Counted from the stretch's first letter, positions 25,539-35,839 are shown. The stretch: 64,000 bases of DNA from Halobacteriales archaeon QH_7_65_31 (GCA_003021785.1 PXQU01000010.1:124001-188000), one strand, 5' to 3'. A program made the numbers and translations. Notes: generated by a model from the letters alone, not told the origin.

Positions 25539-27491
25539 CTACTCGACGATCTCCGGAACACGAACTGTGATACCGGTCCCGGCGTCGTCCGACCACGCGA
25601 TCCGGACGGTCCCGTTCAGATCCATCGTGAGCCATCGGATTAACCAGAGACCGAGCCCCTGCCCGTGTGAGAGCTGGGTCTCCCGCTCCGTCGTGATGAT
25701 CTCCTGTTCGAGATCGGGCATCCCGCTCCCCCGGTCGGCGACCCAGACCTCGATCATCCCGGCGCTCTCGTCGTACGTCGCGGCGACGTTGATCGTCGGC
25801 CGGTCAGCGTCCGTGTGCTCGATCGCGTTCGCACACAGCTCTTCGAGGATCGTGAACAGCCGCGCGGAGACCTGCGTCTCTGTCCCGTCCCACGGCGCGA
25901 TACGCAGATCCACCTCGTAGCGACCGGTGAGCATCGAGTTCAGCCGAGAGAGGAGGACCGAGACCGGATACGTCTCGCGCGCCGGCTCGTTGATGACCTT
26001 CTGTTGGATCTCTCGCGCCTTCTGACTGAGCTCTTCGAGATTGCCTGCCCGCGTTTCGACGGTTGCGAGCCGTTCGATGGACTCCGGATCGGTGAGCTGC
26101 TCGCGAACCAGCTCCGCGTTGCCACGGATGATGTTCACGTCGGTCTGGACGTTGTGTCTGAGGACGCGGTTCATCACCGCGTTGAGCTGCTCTTCGCGCT
26201 TCTGGTCGCTGATGTCCTGCACGCCGAGCAGCAGATACGGCTCGTCGTCGATCCCGACCAGCGAGCCGGAGAGATTCACCGGGAGTAGCTCCTCGCTCGC
26301 AGTCACGTAGGTGACGTTTTCGGCCGTCGCCGTTCCGTCCGCCTCGACCCGCTGCTTGAACGACGAGATCGCGTCGAACTCGTCGGTGTGGAACTCACGT
26401 AGCTCCCTCCCGAGCAGCTCACCGCGCTCGTAGCCGAGCAGCTGTGTCGCCCGGTCGTTACAGTCGATGACGACATCCGCCGTCGCGTCGATGATGAGTG
26501 TCGCCTGTGGGCTGGACTCCAGATACGACCGGAGTCGGTTCCGCTCGCGTCGGAGCTGCTGTCGGTGCTCGAACGTGTCGAGGGCGGCCGCCAGATTTCG
26601 CGCCAGCAGCTCGACGTACTGGATCGTCTGCCGGTCGAACGCTCCGGTCTCGAAGTCGCCGACGTTGATGACGCCGTGGTCTCCGATCGGGACGATGAGC
26701 TCGCTCGACACGGCGGTCTCGTCGTTGTGAAGCCCGGACTCGACCTCGGTATCGGCGATGTGGTCGGTGACGCCGCGCTGAAACGCCTCCCACGACCGGC
26801 TCCCGGAGCCGTCGTACACCGGCGGCTCGTCGATCCCCGGCAGCGTGGTTGACGTCGCCGTCGGCACGAGCACGTCCCGCTCGTCGTCGTACAGCCAGAT
26901 GCCGGTCATCGGCAGTTCGAGCAGCGTCCGGAGCGTCTCGATCGTCTCCTCGGCGGCCGCGGCGGGCGTCTCGGCCCGCAGCAGCGATCGCATCGTCTCG
27001 TTGAGCCGCCGGAGCAGTGACTGGTGGTCACGCCGCATCAGCAGCGCCTCGACCACGTGCCGAAGCGTCTCGATGAGGAGCCGCTCGTCGGGACCGGGCG
27101 ACGGTCTCGGCTCCCGGTCGACGAAACACAGCGTGCCGTACAGCTCTCCCCCGACGACGATCCGCGTGGCGTAGTAACAGGAGAGCACCGGCGCGTCCGC
27201 CGTCGGTGGGTCCGGCTCCTGTCTCATGGTCATCGCCTCTCCGCTGTCGAGAAACTGCCGACAGTACGTCTCGTCCATCGGGCGAGCGGCGTCGCGTTCG
27301 ACCATCGGCTCACCGACCGTCGCTTCGACGGTGTGCGTCTCCTCCTCGATGCGGGCGAGGTGTGCGTTCGCGACCCCGAGTCCGTCGAGACCGAGTTCGA
27401 GCGCCTCCGGAAGCAGCTCCGCGACCGGATCGGACCTCGACATGAGCGCCTCGGCCGCACGTCGACAGTCGTCGGGCGAACCACCGGCCAT
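25539..27491 (-). CDS. Sensor histidine kinase, GAF-GAF-PAS-HisKA-HATPase
   Basis: 650 residues. Two GAF-like sensor domains (about 20-155 and 175-315), a PAS domain (about 325-445), and a kinase core. The phospho-accepting His is in 'VLRHNVQTDVNII', the common haloarchaeal H-box. The ATPase has N-box 'EELCANAIEHTDADRP', a D-x-G motif in 'VADRGSGMPD' and 'GLGLWLIRW'. No transmembrane segments are visible, so it is cytosolic. No response regulator is adjacent, so its partner is elsewhere. Confidence 0.88.
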   Translation of the reverse strand: MAGGSPDDCRRAAEALMSRSDPVAELLPEALELGLDGLGVANAHLARIEEETHTVEATVGEPMVERDAARPMDETYCRQFLDSGEAMTMRQEPDPPTADAPVLSCYYATRIVVGGELYGTLCFVDREPRPSPGPDERLLIETLRHVVEALLMRRDHQSLLRRLNETMRSLLRAETPAAAAEETIETLRTLLELPMTGIWLYDDERDVLVPTATSTTLPGIDEPPVYDGSGSRSWEAFQRGVTDHIADTEVESGLHNDETAVSSELIVPIGDHGVINVGDFETGAFDRQTIQYVELLARNLAAALDTFEHRQQLRRERNRLRSYLESSPQATLIIDATADVVIDCNDRATQLLGYERGELLGRELREFHTDEFDAISSFKQRVEADGTATAENVTYVTASEELLPVNLSGSLVGIDDEPYLLLGVQDISDQKREEQLNAVMNRVLRHNVQTDVNIIRGNAELVREQLTDPESIERLATVETRAGNLEELSQKAREIQQKVINEPARETYPVSVLLSRLNSMLTGRYEVDLRIAPWDGTETQVSARLFTILEELCANAIEHTDADRPTINVAATYDESAGMIEVWVADRGSGMPDLEQEIITTERETQLSHGQGLGLWLIRWLTMDLNGTVRIAWSDDAGTGITVRVPEIVE

Positions 27492-27596
27492 AGCCTGTAC
27501 TCAGCCCGTACGCATAAAAAAGAGCGGACACCGTGAGCGCGTCCGAAACCGACCACGCCCCGGTAGCTTTTCGACGCCGCGAACCCATGTGTGAGT

Positions 27597-29075
27597 ATGT
27601 CAGACGTACCGCGACTGCTGAGCACGCAGCATCCCGACAACGCCACGCTTCCGTTCTTCACGGAGGGCGACATTATCGAGGGCGACGACGAGATACAGGA
27701 GGCGTACTACGTCTACTCGCATCTCGGCTGTGACGAGCAGATGTGGGACTTTGAGGGGAAGGAGGGCGACGAGTACGCGGTGAAGAAGCTGCTGTCGCGG
27801 TACGACGACTACTTCCGGGGGACGCGACTCGGCGACGACGTCCGACTGACGCTCCGCGGGCCGAACCCCGCAGTCGAGGAGTCGGAGGCGAAGATTCTGC
27901 TGGAGATCCTCGAATCGATCCCGCGGTCGTTCGACGCCGCGGCCCGGTACGCCGAGGAGTACGATCTCCCGACCGTCGCGCCCATCCACGAGGTGATCGT
28001 CCCGATGGTGACCGACGCCGCGCAGGTGAACGCCGTCCACCGCTACTACGAGGAGTTCGTCGCTGACAAGACGGACATGCGCGTCGGCGACGAGATGACG
28101 GTCGGCGACTGGGTGGGCCGCTTCGAGCCGGCCGCGATCGACGTCATCCCGCTCATCGAGGAGCGAACGGCGATGCTCGACGCGGCCGACATCGTTCGCG
28201 ACTACGCGCGTACGCACGACCGCGACTCCGTCCGCGTGTTCCTCGCCCGCTCTGATCCCGCGCTCAACTACGGCTCGCTGGCCGCGGACCTCATCAACAA
28301 GGTGGCGCTCACCCGGCTCTACCGGATGGCCGACGCGGAGGGTATCAGCGTTCACCCGATCCTCGGCGCGGGACCGTCACCGTTCCGTGGCGGCTTCGCC
28401 CCGCCGACGGTCGATCGTGTCACTGACGCCTACTCCGAGGTCGAGACGTTCACCATCCAGTCGGGGTTCAAGTACGACCACCCGATCGAGGCGGTGACGG
28501 CCGCCCTCGACCGTGTGAAGGCCGCAGAGCTCGGTGGCGCACCGACCCCGATCGATGAGGAGCAGGCTCTGGCGGTCGTCGACCGGACCGCCGACGCGTA
28601 CGCCCGGCAGGTAGACGCCGTCGCGCCGACGGTGAACCGGCTGACCCGGTACGTCCCCGACCGCCGCGCCCGGAAGCTCCACGTCGGCCTGTTCGGCTAC
28701 TCGCGAGAGGTGGGCGAGAACCAGCTCCCCCGGGCGATCGGCTACACGGCGGCGCTGTACTCGGTCGGCTGTCCGCCGACGCTGCTCGGTCTCGACGCGC
28801 TCACCGACGCGGACGCGGCGTTCGTCACCGACGCGTTCCCGTCGTTTTTCGACGCGCTGGCGGACGCCGCCCGCTACTACAACCCCCGGTGTACGGAGAT
28901 TCTCGATCTCAGTCCCGACGCGCTGGAGGCGGCACTCGAACGCGTCGACGTCGAGCCCGATCCGACCCACCGGGAGGCGACGTCGACGGTCATCGACGCG
29001 CTCCAGTCGAACGACGACGACGCCGCTCGGTCCGGGGTTCGACGCGCCGCCCGTCAGCGGCAGTTTCTCGGGTGA
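27597..29075 (+). CDS. ppcA: Phosphoenolpyruvate carboxylase, archaeal type (PpcA)
   Basis: 492 residues. Carboxylates PEP to oxaloacetate, replenishing the citric acid cycle. The archaeal-type sequence starts 'RLLSTQHPDNA' and has 'CDEQMWDFEGKEGDEYAVKK'-type phrases, 'LRGPNP', 'PVAPIHEVIVPM'-like 'VAPIHEVIVPMVTDA', and 'LGAGPSPFRGGFAPP' near residues 260-275. It is about half the length of bacterial PEPC, as expected. I prefer the ATG at 27597; the GTG at 27591 adds two residues. Confidence 0.9.
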   Translation: MSDVPRLLSTQHPDNATLPFFTEGDIIEGDDEIQEAYYVYSHLGCDEQMWDFEGKEGDEYAVKKLLSRYDDYFRGTRLGDDVRLTLRGPNPAVEESEAKILLEILESIPRSFDAAARYAEEYDLPTVAPIHEVIVPMVTDAAQVNAVHRYYEEFVADKTDMRVGDEMTVGDWVGRFEPAAIDVIPLIEERTAMLDAADIVRDYARTHDRDSVRVFLARSDPALNYGSLAADLINKVALTRLYRMADAEGISVHPILGAGPSPFRGGFAPPTVDRVTDAYSEVETFTIQSGFKYDHPIEAVTAALDRVKAAELGGAPTPIDEEQALAVVDRTADAYARQVDAVAPTVNRLTRYVPDRRARKLHVGLFGYSREVGENQLPRAIGYTAALYSVGCPPTLLGLDALTDADAAFVTDAFPSFFDALADAARYYNPRCTEILDLSPDALEAALERVDVEPDPTHREATSTVIDALQSNDDDAARSGVRRAARQRQFLG

Positions 29076-29173
29076 ACACGAACCTGACAGCCTGAGAGAG
29101 ATTTCGACGTTCCACGACGCGGACGGGAGTCGAGTTCGACTCCTCGGCTTTGGCTCTCCGGTGTCCCGGGCCG

Positions 29174-30235
29174 TCAGCGATACTCGGCGACGTACGCGCG
29201 GTGTTCGCGCTCCCGTTCCGCCTTCTGACGGTCCGTCGCGTCCTCCAGCCACAGCGGGAGACACGCCATCGCCCCCGCCCGGCAGCCGAGCAGATACGTC
29301 TCCATGCGCGCCTGCTTCGCCTCGGTGAACGCCCAGCCGTCACGGGCCGCTTCGTAGCTGTCGCGAAACAGGGCCCGCAGCTCGGCCGCGCGAGCCTCGC
29401 TGTCACCGGCCCCGGGATCGAGTAACAGCGACTCCGCGTTCGCGAGGTTGTACACCGGCTCGCGGACGGAGAGGTTCGCCCAGTCGAGGACTGCGGCCGT
29501 CTCTCCCGTCTCGGGGTCCACGAGCAGATTTCCGTAGCGGTAGTCCCAGTGGCAGTATCGGGGCGGCTCGGGTTCGGTCAGCTCGTCGGCTCGCGCGTGG
29601 AGCGTCTCGCGCAGCGGCTCCGCGAGGTCGGCGAACCGACGCGGCTCGTCGGCGTACTCCGGAAAGTACGTTCCGTCGGCCAACGCGTCACAGCTCTCGT
29701 CGATCTCAGCACGGAACAGCGAGCGACCGCCCTCGCCGTCGTGTTCGGTCTCCGGGTCCAGCACCGACAGCTCGCCGTCGCTGACGCCGACGCGGCCCAC
29801 CCGTGGCTGTTCCCCGAGCCCGTGGAGAGCAGCGAGATACTCGCCGGCCTCGCGAATCACGCGCTCGCGGGCGGCAGGCGTGAGGGCATCGACCCGCCCT
29901 TCGACGTTCTCGCCCGGTAGCTCCTCGACGAGATAACACGGAGCCGGATACTCGTCGTGGCTGTCGACGAACCCGTACACCGTTGGAACCGGGATGTCGG
30001 TCTCGCGGGCGACGAGTCCGAACAGCCGCGGCTCCGCGCGAGCGATTTCAGGGTCCATCCACTCGGCGACCGTCGCCTTCAGCACGGCTCGCCGCTCCCC
30101 GGTCGGGGTGTCACAGGCGACTCTGGCGACGAAATCCGTCCCCTGCTCGATTCGGTCGAACGAGCGGAGCGTCCAGTCGTCGTGGCAGGCGGTCACCATC
30201 CCGGCTACGGCCGACTGATCGAGGTCGTCGCTCAC
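29174..30235 (-). CDS. Aminoglycoside-phosphotransferase-like kinase (APH family)
   Basis: 353 residues. The kinase-like fold has the catalytic loop 'CHWDYRYGNLLVD' (His-x-Asp-x5-Asn-like) and the metal-binding Asp in 'AAVLDWANLS'. The N-lobe contains 'AVLKAT' with a lysine at the expected ATP-binding position. Family members phosphorylate small molecules such as choline, hydroxyurea-like sugars or aminoglycosides. No substrate clue is present. It faces PEP carboxylase convergently with about 100 nt between. Confidence 0.8.
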   Translation of the reverse strand: MSDDLDQSAVAGMVTACHDDWTLRSFDRIEQGTDFVARVACDTPTGERRAVLKATVAEWMDPEIARAEPRLFGLVARETDIPVPTVYGFVDSHDEYPAPCYLVEELPGENVEGRVDALTPAARERVIREAGEYLAALHGLGEQPRVGRVGVSDGELSVLDPETEHDGEGGRSLFRAEIDESCDALADGTYFPEYADEPRRFADLAEPLRETLHARADELTEPEPPRYCHWDYRYGNLLVDPETGETAAVLDWANLSVREPVYNLANAESLLLDPGAGDSEARAAELRALFRDSYEAARDGWAFTEAKQARMETYLLGCRAGAMACLPLWLEDATDRQKAEREREHRAYVAEYR

Positions 30236-30301
30236 GGATCAACGACATCGTGAGTCACACAAGGCTCTTGTGTCAGTGCGTTCCGCCTCGCCGACGGCGA
30301 G

Positions 30302-30727
30302 TCACCGATCGAGTATCCCTGTGAGGCCTCGCCCAATGAGGTGGCCCGGGAACCACAGAACGGTGACGAGCGCAGTCCCGACCACGAGCGCCCAGCCCAG
30401 TCGGAACGCTACCCCCGGAATCTCGCTGTTGATTCCGATGCCGCCGAGATTGACGCCGATCCCGAATCCGACTCCGAACACGAGTGCCGCGCTTCGAGCC
30501 GGCGTTCGCCGGCGGACGGTCAAGCCGACCGAGAGCGCGACGAGCAGTGCGGCGTACCACTCCCACCAGAGGAACGCATCGACTTCGGCTACTACACCGA
30601 CGACCGGACCGTACGGCGATTTGAGTCTCGGCACGACGGCGAAGAACGCACCCGTCGCGACCGCCGTGAGTGCACCTACTCCGAGTGGAATCCCCACCTG
30701 CTTACCCCTGTGACTGTCGCTGAACAT
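30302..30727 (-). CDS. Hypothetical membrane protein, 141 aa
   Basis: Four hydrophobic segments in 141 residues (about 14-32, 53-70, 82-100, 111-132) and no recognisable motif. The ATG at 30727 is preceded by a strong Shine-Dalgarno-like GGAGGA on the minus strand, and 'aatttatac' near 30787-30796 may be its TATA box; this predicts a leadered transcript of about 35-40 nt, unlike most genes here. No function is suggested. Confidence 0.7.
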   Translation of the reverse strand: MFSDSHRGKQVGIPLGVGALTAVATGAFFAVVPRLKSPYGPVVGVVAEVDAFLWWEWYAALLVALSVGLTVRRRTPARSAALVFGVGFGIGVNLGGIGINSEIPGVAFRLGWALVVGTALVTVLWFPGHLIGRGLTGILDR

Positions 30728-30839
30728 ACTCTCCTCCGTCTGCTCCCTACGGTCGATGCGCTCTCGGGACTCGAAGATATGTCATCCAAGTATAAATTAT
30801 TTGCGACGCCTGATACGCTACGACGAACGTCTCAGACGA
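30728..30839. other. Intergenic stretch with A/T-rich promoter
   Basis: The 112 bases between the membrane protein start and the frameshifted conserved gene contain the A/T-rich 'agtataaattattt' (30788-30801), the most A/T-rich block in the neighbourhood, which fits the membrane protein promoter. Nothing else is recognised. Confidence 0.4.
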
Positions 30840-31189
30840 TCACGCCGCGCCGATAACCCACTTATCGGAGTAGCGCTGGCCGCACTCGCAGGCCGCGTAG
30901 GCGTGGAGCACGTCGCCGTCGGCGTAGAGCCCGCCGACCTCCTCGTTTTCTGCCCGCCGTCGGTGTCCATCGCGACGCCGGCGAACTCCATCGGGTCGAT
31001 CCCGACGACCTCGCCGAGCACCTCACTGCCGCGGTCACCGGGGAGCACGAGCGCGACGCCCGGGCCGACGTCCTCGGCGATCCCCGCGAGCGCCTCCGGC
31101 TCGCCGACCGACCCCTCGTGGAGGAAGACGAGGATGTCGTCGTGGCGTTCGCCGGCGAGGAACTGCTCGTACGGGGTGTCGGCGCTCAC
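30840..31189 (-). pseudogene. Conserved haloarchaeal protein disrupted by a single-base frameshift
   Basis: Reading leftward from the GTG at 31189, about 78 residues are coherent (starting 'SADTPYEQFLAGERHDD' and including 'VVGIDPMEFAGVAMDTDGG'), then the frame turns into Arg/Thr/Ser-rich nonsense. In another frame from ~30955 a coherent tail resumes, 'AENEEVGGLYADGDV', and then 'CECGQRYSDKWVIGAA' to a stop at 30840. Total length 350 nt is not a multiple of three, which fits loss of one G in a run at about 30952-30958. The start overlaps the upstream stop (GTGA), so the gene was co-translated. It may belong to DUF5807, tentatively. Sequencing error or real inactivation are both possible. Confidence 0.75.
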
Positions 31190-31623
31190 TGCGATCCCTC
31201 CTCGACGCTCTCGGCAATATCCGCGAGGCCGTCGTCCGGGTGGTCGGGAACGCGGTAGACGATCCGCTCGCCGGGGGCGCGAAGCCCGTAGAAGAACCCC
31301 TCCTCCAGGATATCCAGATGGACGGTGCGACCGAAGTCCAGCCCGTTGTCGTCGGCCCACCCGGGGAGGTGGTTCTCGTCGTCTCCCTCCTTCGCGCGTC
31401 GGGCGTTGTCGTAGAGCCCGCGGATCTCGATCGTATCGTCGAGTGAGAGCTCGATACGGGCGAAGTACGTGTCGTCGCCGGTCCCGACCCGAACGACCTC
31501 GAACTCGGGGAACGCGTTGCTGTCCTCGTCGGGCACTGTCACCTTCGGCCGGTCGGTGCGACCAGCGCGGGCAAGCGTCGCACGCACGCTGCTCACGGCG
31601 TCGCTCGGAACTGAATCAGCCAT
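31186..31623 (-). CDS. Conserved haloarchaeal protein, 145 aa
   Basis: Acidic, soluble protein of 145 residues with 'EFEVVRVGTGDDTYFARIELS' in the middle and 'LRAPGERIVYRVPDHPDDG' near the end. It may correspond to DUF7112, which is not characterised. It lies between the ribosomal protein eS6 gene (upstream, 9 nt) and the frameshifted gene (overlap of 4 nt), so it is part of an operon headed by eS6. Confidence 0.7.
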   Translation of the reverse strand: MADSVPSDAVSSVRATLARAGRTDRPKVTVPDEDSNAFPEFEVVRVGTGDDTYFARIELSLDDTIEIRGLYDNARRAKEGDDENHLPGWADDNGLDFGRTVHLDILEEGFFYGLRAPGERIVYRVPDHPDDGLADIAESVEEGSQ

Positions 31624-31632
31624 AGCGTCGAA

Positions 31633-32034
31633 TTACTCGTCGTCGCTCCCGTCGTCGCCGTCACCGAGGGCAGCGGCGACATCCACGTCGTCGCTCGCCA
31701 CTTTCACGTTGATCTGTCGGGTCTCGTCGCTTATCTCTGCACCGCGCACCGTCACGCGGCTCCGCTCGCCGTCGCGCGCCGGCTGGTAGCCCGTACCACC
31801 GGTGACGAGGATCGACTCCGTATCCGGGCTGTGCACGTCAGCGCGCATCGGTCGACCAGCGGTGTCAGAGCCGCCCGTGAGTTCGAGGGTCGCACCCGAC
31901 AGACCGATGGCGTCGCCGTCGACCTCCTCGCCGAGGGATCTGCCGATGAATCGGTTGGCGTCCTGTCCGTCTATCTCCAGCTGGTACGTCGTCCCGTCGC
32001 TCGGATCGCCGACGACGATCTGAAACTCTGCCAT
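31633..32034 (-). CDS. rps6e: Small-subunit ribosomal protein eS6
   Basis: 133 residues beginning '[20 protein letters not shown]'. The '[18 protein letters not shown]' and '[15 protein letters not shown]' segments are conserved eS6 signatures. The C-terminus is acidic, as in other haloarchaea. The ATG at 32034 is favoured; nine additional upstream residues are not family-like. It leads a leftward group of small conserved genes. Confidence 0.92.
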   Translation of the reverse strand: MAEFQIVVGDPSDGTTYQLEIDGQDANRFIGRSLGEEVDGDAIGLSGATLELTGGSDTAGRPMRADVHSPDTESILVTGGTGYQPARDGERSRVTVRGAEISDETRQINVKVASDDVDVAAALGDGDDGSDDE

Positions 32035-32095
32035 ACGAACTACGTATCTTCGGGCGAGCAAAAGGGTATTGAATCACGTCTCAGCGACCAGTACG

Positions 32096-32854
32096 TCAGT
32101 CTGCGGCCGTCTGACCGCCCGACTCCAGCACGTACTCGCGGGTCGCGTCCACGAGCGCCTTCCGGTAGGCCGACTCGTCGGGATCGGCGTCCAGCGACCG
32201 GAACGCCCGTTTGAACGTCGAGAGCGAGACGCCGGGCGCATCACTCGCAGCCGCGCTCGCGAGGTCGTACAGCCTGTGATCCGCGGCGATGGCGTCGTGT
32301 CGCTCCAGCAGTGCGAGCGCGAACGCCGCGTTGACGACCGTGATCTCGGGATCGGAGGCGCTCGTCAGCCGTGTCCAGTCGCCGGGCCGTTCGACCGGTC
32401 GGTCGGCGACGGCCGCTGCCAGCGACGACTCCATGAACGAGACGAGCTTGCCGGCCGGCGAGACGGAGAGCGTCAGATCGTCCGCGTAGATGTCCTTCAT
32501 GTGATTCGCAATCTGGTAACAGTGTGCGAGCTTGCGCTGTTCGACGGAGCGACCGGCGAGCGCGAGAAACAGCGCCTCCTTCGTCTCCATCGTGTGTGAG
32601 GGGTGTTCCTCCTCGTAGCGGGCCATGTGCGCGAACTCGTGGATGGCGAGCTCGGGGGCCATCGCGCTCGTGGCGGCCTGCCGGCTCATCACGAGCCGGT
32701 GGTGGTCGTCGTAGTGACCGACCAAGGTGCGCTCGTCGGGGTCCGCCCGGATCTCGACCGTCACGGGGAGACGCACCTCGTGTTCCGTCTCGAAGCGATC
32801 CCGCGCTGAGAGGAACGGCGTCGCTGGTCCGTCGCCCGTTACGCGCAGTTCCAT
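32096..32854 (-). CDS. Zinc-metallopeptidase-like protein (HExxH), DUF5781-like
   Basis: 252 residues. An AIHEFAHMARYEE segment near residues 91-103 gives an HExxH zinc-binding motif with a distal 'EE' that may supply the third ligand. The rest is helical and soluble, with no signal peptide, so a cytosolic role is likely. It may be the haloarchaeal DUF5781 group; substrate is unknown. I chose the ATG at 32854 instead of 32869 because 'MELRVTGDGP' begins the folded part. Confidence 0.72.
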   Translation of the reverse strand: MELRVTGDGPATPFLSARDRFETEHEVRLPVTVEIRADPDERTLVGHYDDHHRLVMSRQAATSAMAPELAIHEFAHMARYEEEHPSHTMETKEALFLALAGRSVEQRKLAHCYQIANHMKDIYADDLTLSVSPAGKLVSFMESSLAAAVADRPVERPGDWTRLTSASDPEITVVNAAFALALLERHDAIAADHRLYDLASAAASDAPGVSLSTFKRAFRSLDADPDESAYRKALVDATREYVLESGGQTAAD

Positions 32855-32940
32855 GTGTCGATATATCACGGCTCGTGTGCGTTTGAGCCTTGCGGCGACG
32901 CCACCGGAGACGTTTACACGCGTCGCCCGCTACGAGACGT

Positions 32941-33552
32941 GTGAACCGCGGGTGGCTGCTGTTCGGAACCGGCGTGGCGTTTCTCGTGGTCGGCACACTG
33001 TTCACGCTCTTGGCGGCCTTCGCCACCCCCGGCGGCAGTTCCCTGCTCTTGTTTGCCGGTGCTGGTGTCACCTTCGCCGGCGGCTACCGCTGTGTCACGC
33101 GCAGCCGCGAGGCGATCGCCGCGACCGCGTACGATCGGGTGGGCGTTGAGCGCAACCCCGACGGGACGGTCGGCGCGGCGGGCGCGGAGACGGAGCGATC
33201 GCGCTCTGCGGATATCGACTACGAGCCGCCCGACTGGGAGGAGCCGGACTGGTTCGACGAGCCGTTCTGGCGCGACCCCGACGAGCACGAACCGCCCGGA
33301 CCCGACGAAGGCCCGAGCGACTGGTGGAACGAGCGGGTCCGCGGCGAGTCGGATCGGGCTCCGTCGCTCGCACCCCGCGAGCGAGAGGCCTGTGCGGTGC
33401 TTGGCGTCGATACGGACGCCGACGAGGAGGCGGTCGTCGCCGCCTACCGCGAGCAGGTGAAACAGACGCATCCCGACCACGGCGGGGACGAGCGCAGCTT
33501 CAAGCGCGTTCAGTGGGCCTACGAGTATCTGTGTGAACACCACGACGACTGA
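32941..33552 (+). CDS. Membrane-anchored J-domain (DnaJ-like) protein
   Basis: 203 residues. Two hydrophobic helices occupy about residues 6-27 and 33-50. A proline/aspartate/tryptophan-rich linker follows (including 'DWEEPDWFDEPFWRDPDEHE'), and a C-terminal J-domain carries the HPD motif in 'QTHPDHGGDE' that stimulates Hsp70 ATPase. The start is a GTG at 32941; the upstream frame codes for an Arg-rich non-protein-like stretch. The J-domain at the C-terminus and the acidic Trp-rich linker are unusual; it may recruit DnaK to membrane clients. Confidence 0.85.
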   Translation: MNRGWLLFGTGVAFLVVGTLFTLLAAFATPGGSSLLLFAGAGVTFAGGYRCVTRSREAIAATAYDRVGVERNPDGTVGAAGAETERSRSADIDYEPPDWEEPDWFDEPFWRDPDEHEPPGPDEGPSDWWNERVRGESDRAPSLAPREREACAVLGVDTDADEEAVVAAYREQVKQTHPDHGGDERSFKRVQWAYEYLCEHHDD

Positions 33553-33652
33553 GCGAGTTCGCCCTCCTGCGGCGCGTTATCACGGCTTCGGAGCCGTTTC
33601 GGAGCGGTGAAACACTACCCTTTTGTCGCTGCTGTCGTTATTCGCCTTCATA

Positions 33653-35839
33653 ATGGGCCGACGAAAGAAGATCGTAAACGAGTGTGAGGCGCTGATGGAC
33701 GAGCGGGACCAGATCCGCAACATCGCTATCGCCGCCCACGTCGACCACGGGAAGACGACGCTCACCGATAATCTCCTCGAAGGCGCGGGAATGATCGGCG
33801 GCGGCGAGCAGGCCGACCAGCTGATGATGGACACCGAGGAGGACGAACAGGAGCGCGGCATCACCATCGACGCGGCGAACGTCTCGATGACCCACGAGTA
33901 CGACGACAGCAACCACCTCATCAACCTCATCGATACGCCGGGCCACGTCGACTTCGGTGGGGACGTGACGCGCGCGATGCGTGCCGTCGACGGGGCACTC
34001 GTCGTCGTGGACGCCGTTGAGGGGGCGATGCCCCAGACCGAGACCGTCCTGCGACAGGCGCTCCGCGAGGGGGTCAAGCCCGCGCTGTTCATCAACAAGG
34101 TCGACCGGCTCATCTCCGAGCTGCAGGAGGGGCCCGAGGAGATGCAGCGCCGACTGCAGGACGTCATCGCCAACGTCAACGACCTCATCGAGGGGATGAC
34201 CGAGGAGATGGACGACGTAGACGACTGGACCGTCTCCATCCAGGACGGAACCGTCGGGATGGGGTCTGCCCTCTACAAGTGGGGGATCTCCTTCCCGTCG
34301 ATGCAGCGCACCGGGATGGACTTCGGCGACATCATCGATCTCGAGCAGAACGACGAGCGGCTCGAACTCCACGAGCGCACGCCGCTGTCGGACGTCGTGC
34401 TCGACATGGTCTGTGAGCACTTCCCGGACCCGCTCGACGCACAGCCCCGCCGTATCGAACGCGTCTGGCGTGGCGACGCCGAATCACAGCTCGCGACGGA
34501 CATGCGTGACGTCACCCCCGACGGCGAGGTCGTGCTGATGGTCACCGATATCGGGATCGATCCGCACGCCGGCGAGATCGCCGCTGGCCGCGTCTTCTCG
34601 GGCACGCTGGAGAAGGGCCAGAATCTCCACGTGTCGGGGACGGTCGGCACGAACCGCGTCCAGTCGGTCGGGATCTACATGGGTGGTGAACGCGAGGAGG
34701 TCGACGAGGTCCCCGCCGGGAACATCGCCGCCGTCACCGGTCTGAAGGACGCTATCGCCGGCTCGACGGTCTCCAGCGTCGAGATGACGCCGTTCGAGTC
34801 CATCGAGCACATCTCGGAGCCGGTCATCACGAAGTCCGTCGAGGCGAAGAACATGGACGATCTCCCGAAGCTCATCGAGACGCTGCGACAGGTCTCGAAG
34901 GAGGACCCGACGATCCGCATCGAGATCAACGAGGACACCGGCGAACACCTGATCTCGGGGCAGGGCGAGCTTCACCTCGAAGTCATCACGCAGCGCATCG
35001 AGCGCAATCAGGGGATTCCGGTCATCACCGGCGAGCCGATCGTCGTCTACCGCGAAGCGCCGACGGGGGACTCCCGCGAGGTCGAGGGGATCTCGCCGAA
35101 CCGTCACAACCGCTTCTACATGACCGTCGAGCCGCTCGACGACGGGGTCGTCGAGACGCTCCAGCTGGGTGAGGCGACGATGGACATGCCGGAGCTGGAG
35201 CGCCGCGAGGCGCTCATGGACGCCGGTCTGGAGAAGGACCTCGCTCAGAACGTCGAGGACATCCACGGGACGAACGTCGTCATCGACGACACGAAGGGGA
35301 TTCAGCACCTCAACGAGACGATGGAGCTGGTCCTCGAAGGGATACAGGAGTCGATCGACGACGGACCGCTCGCCGCGGAGCCGGTGCGTGGCGCACTGTT
35401 ACAGCTCCACGACGCCCGCCTCCACGAGGACGCCATCCACCGCGGCCCGGCACAGGTGATTCCGGCGACCCGCGACGCGGTCCACACCGCGCTGATGGAC
35501 GCCGGTATCCGACTGCTGGAGCCGATCCAGAACGTCCGTATCGACGTGCCGAACGAGCACATGGGCGCGGCCTCCGGCGAGATTCAGGGCCGTCGCGGCC
35601 GCGTCGACGACATGTATCAGGAGGGCGATCTCATGGTCGTCGAGGGGATCGCACCCGTCGACGAGATGATCGGCTTCTCGTCGGACATCCGCTCGGCGAC
35701 GGAGGGTCGCGCGTCGTGGAACACCGAGAACGCCGGCTTCCGCGTCATGGCCGACAACCTCCAGCCGGAGACCATCCAGCGCATTCGCGAGCGCAAGGGG
35801 ATGAAGACGGAGCTACCACAGCAGATCGACTACTTCTAA
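33653..35839 (+). CDS. fusA: Translation elongation factor aEF-2
   Basis: 728 residues; GTPase that drives ribosome translocation. G1 is AHVDHGKTT near 28-36, G3 is '[10 protein letters not shown]', and G4 is 'NKVD'. Domain IV has the diphthamide site H596 in '[16 protein letters not shown]', which is typical of archaeal and eukaryal EF-2. The ATG at 33653 gives the conserved '[20 protein letters not shown]' start. The stop is followed immediately by a structured repeat (35840-35912). Confidence 0.95.
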   Translation: MGRRKKIVNECEALMDERDQIRNIAIAAHVDHGKTTLTDNLLEGAGMIGGGEQADQLMMDTEEDEQERGITIDAANVSMTHEYDDSNHLINLIDTPGHVDFGGDVTRAMRAVDGALVVVDAVEGAMPQTETVLRQALREGVKPALFINKVDRLISELQEGPEEMQRRLQDVIANVNDLIEGMTEEMDDVDDWTVSIQDGTVGMGSALYKWGISFPSMQRTGMDFGDIIDLEQNDERLELHERTPLSDVVLDMVCEHFPDPLDAQPRRIERVWRGDAESQLATDMRDVTPDGEVVLMVTDIGIDPHAGEIAAGRVFSGTLEKGQNLHVSGTVGTNRVQSVGIYMGGEREEVDEVPAGNIAAVTGLKDAIAGSTVSSVEMTPFESIEHISEPVITKSVEAKNMDDLPKLIETLRQVSKEDPTIRIEINEDTGEHLISGQGELHLEVITQRIERNQGIPVITGEPIVVYREAPTGDSREVEGISPNRHNRFYMTVEPLDDGVVETLQLGEATMDMPELERREALMDAGLEKDLAQNVEDIHGTNVVIDDTKGIQHLNETMELVLEGIQESIDDGPLAAEPVRGALLQLHDARLHEDAIHRGPAQVIPATRDAVHTALMDAGIRLLEPIQNVRIDVPNEHMGAASGEIQGRRGRVDDMYQEGDLMVVEGIAPVDEMIGFSSDIRSATEGRASWNTENAGFRVMADNLQPETIQRIRERKGMKTELPQQIDYF

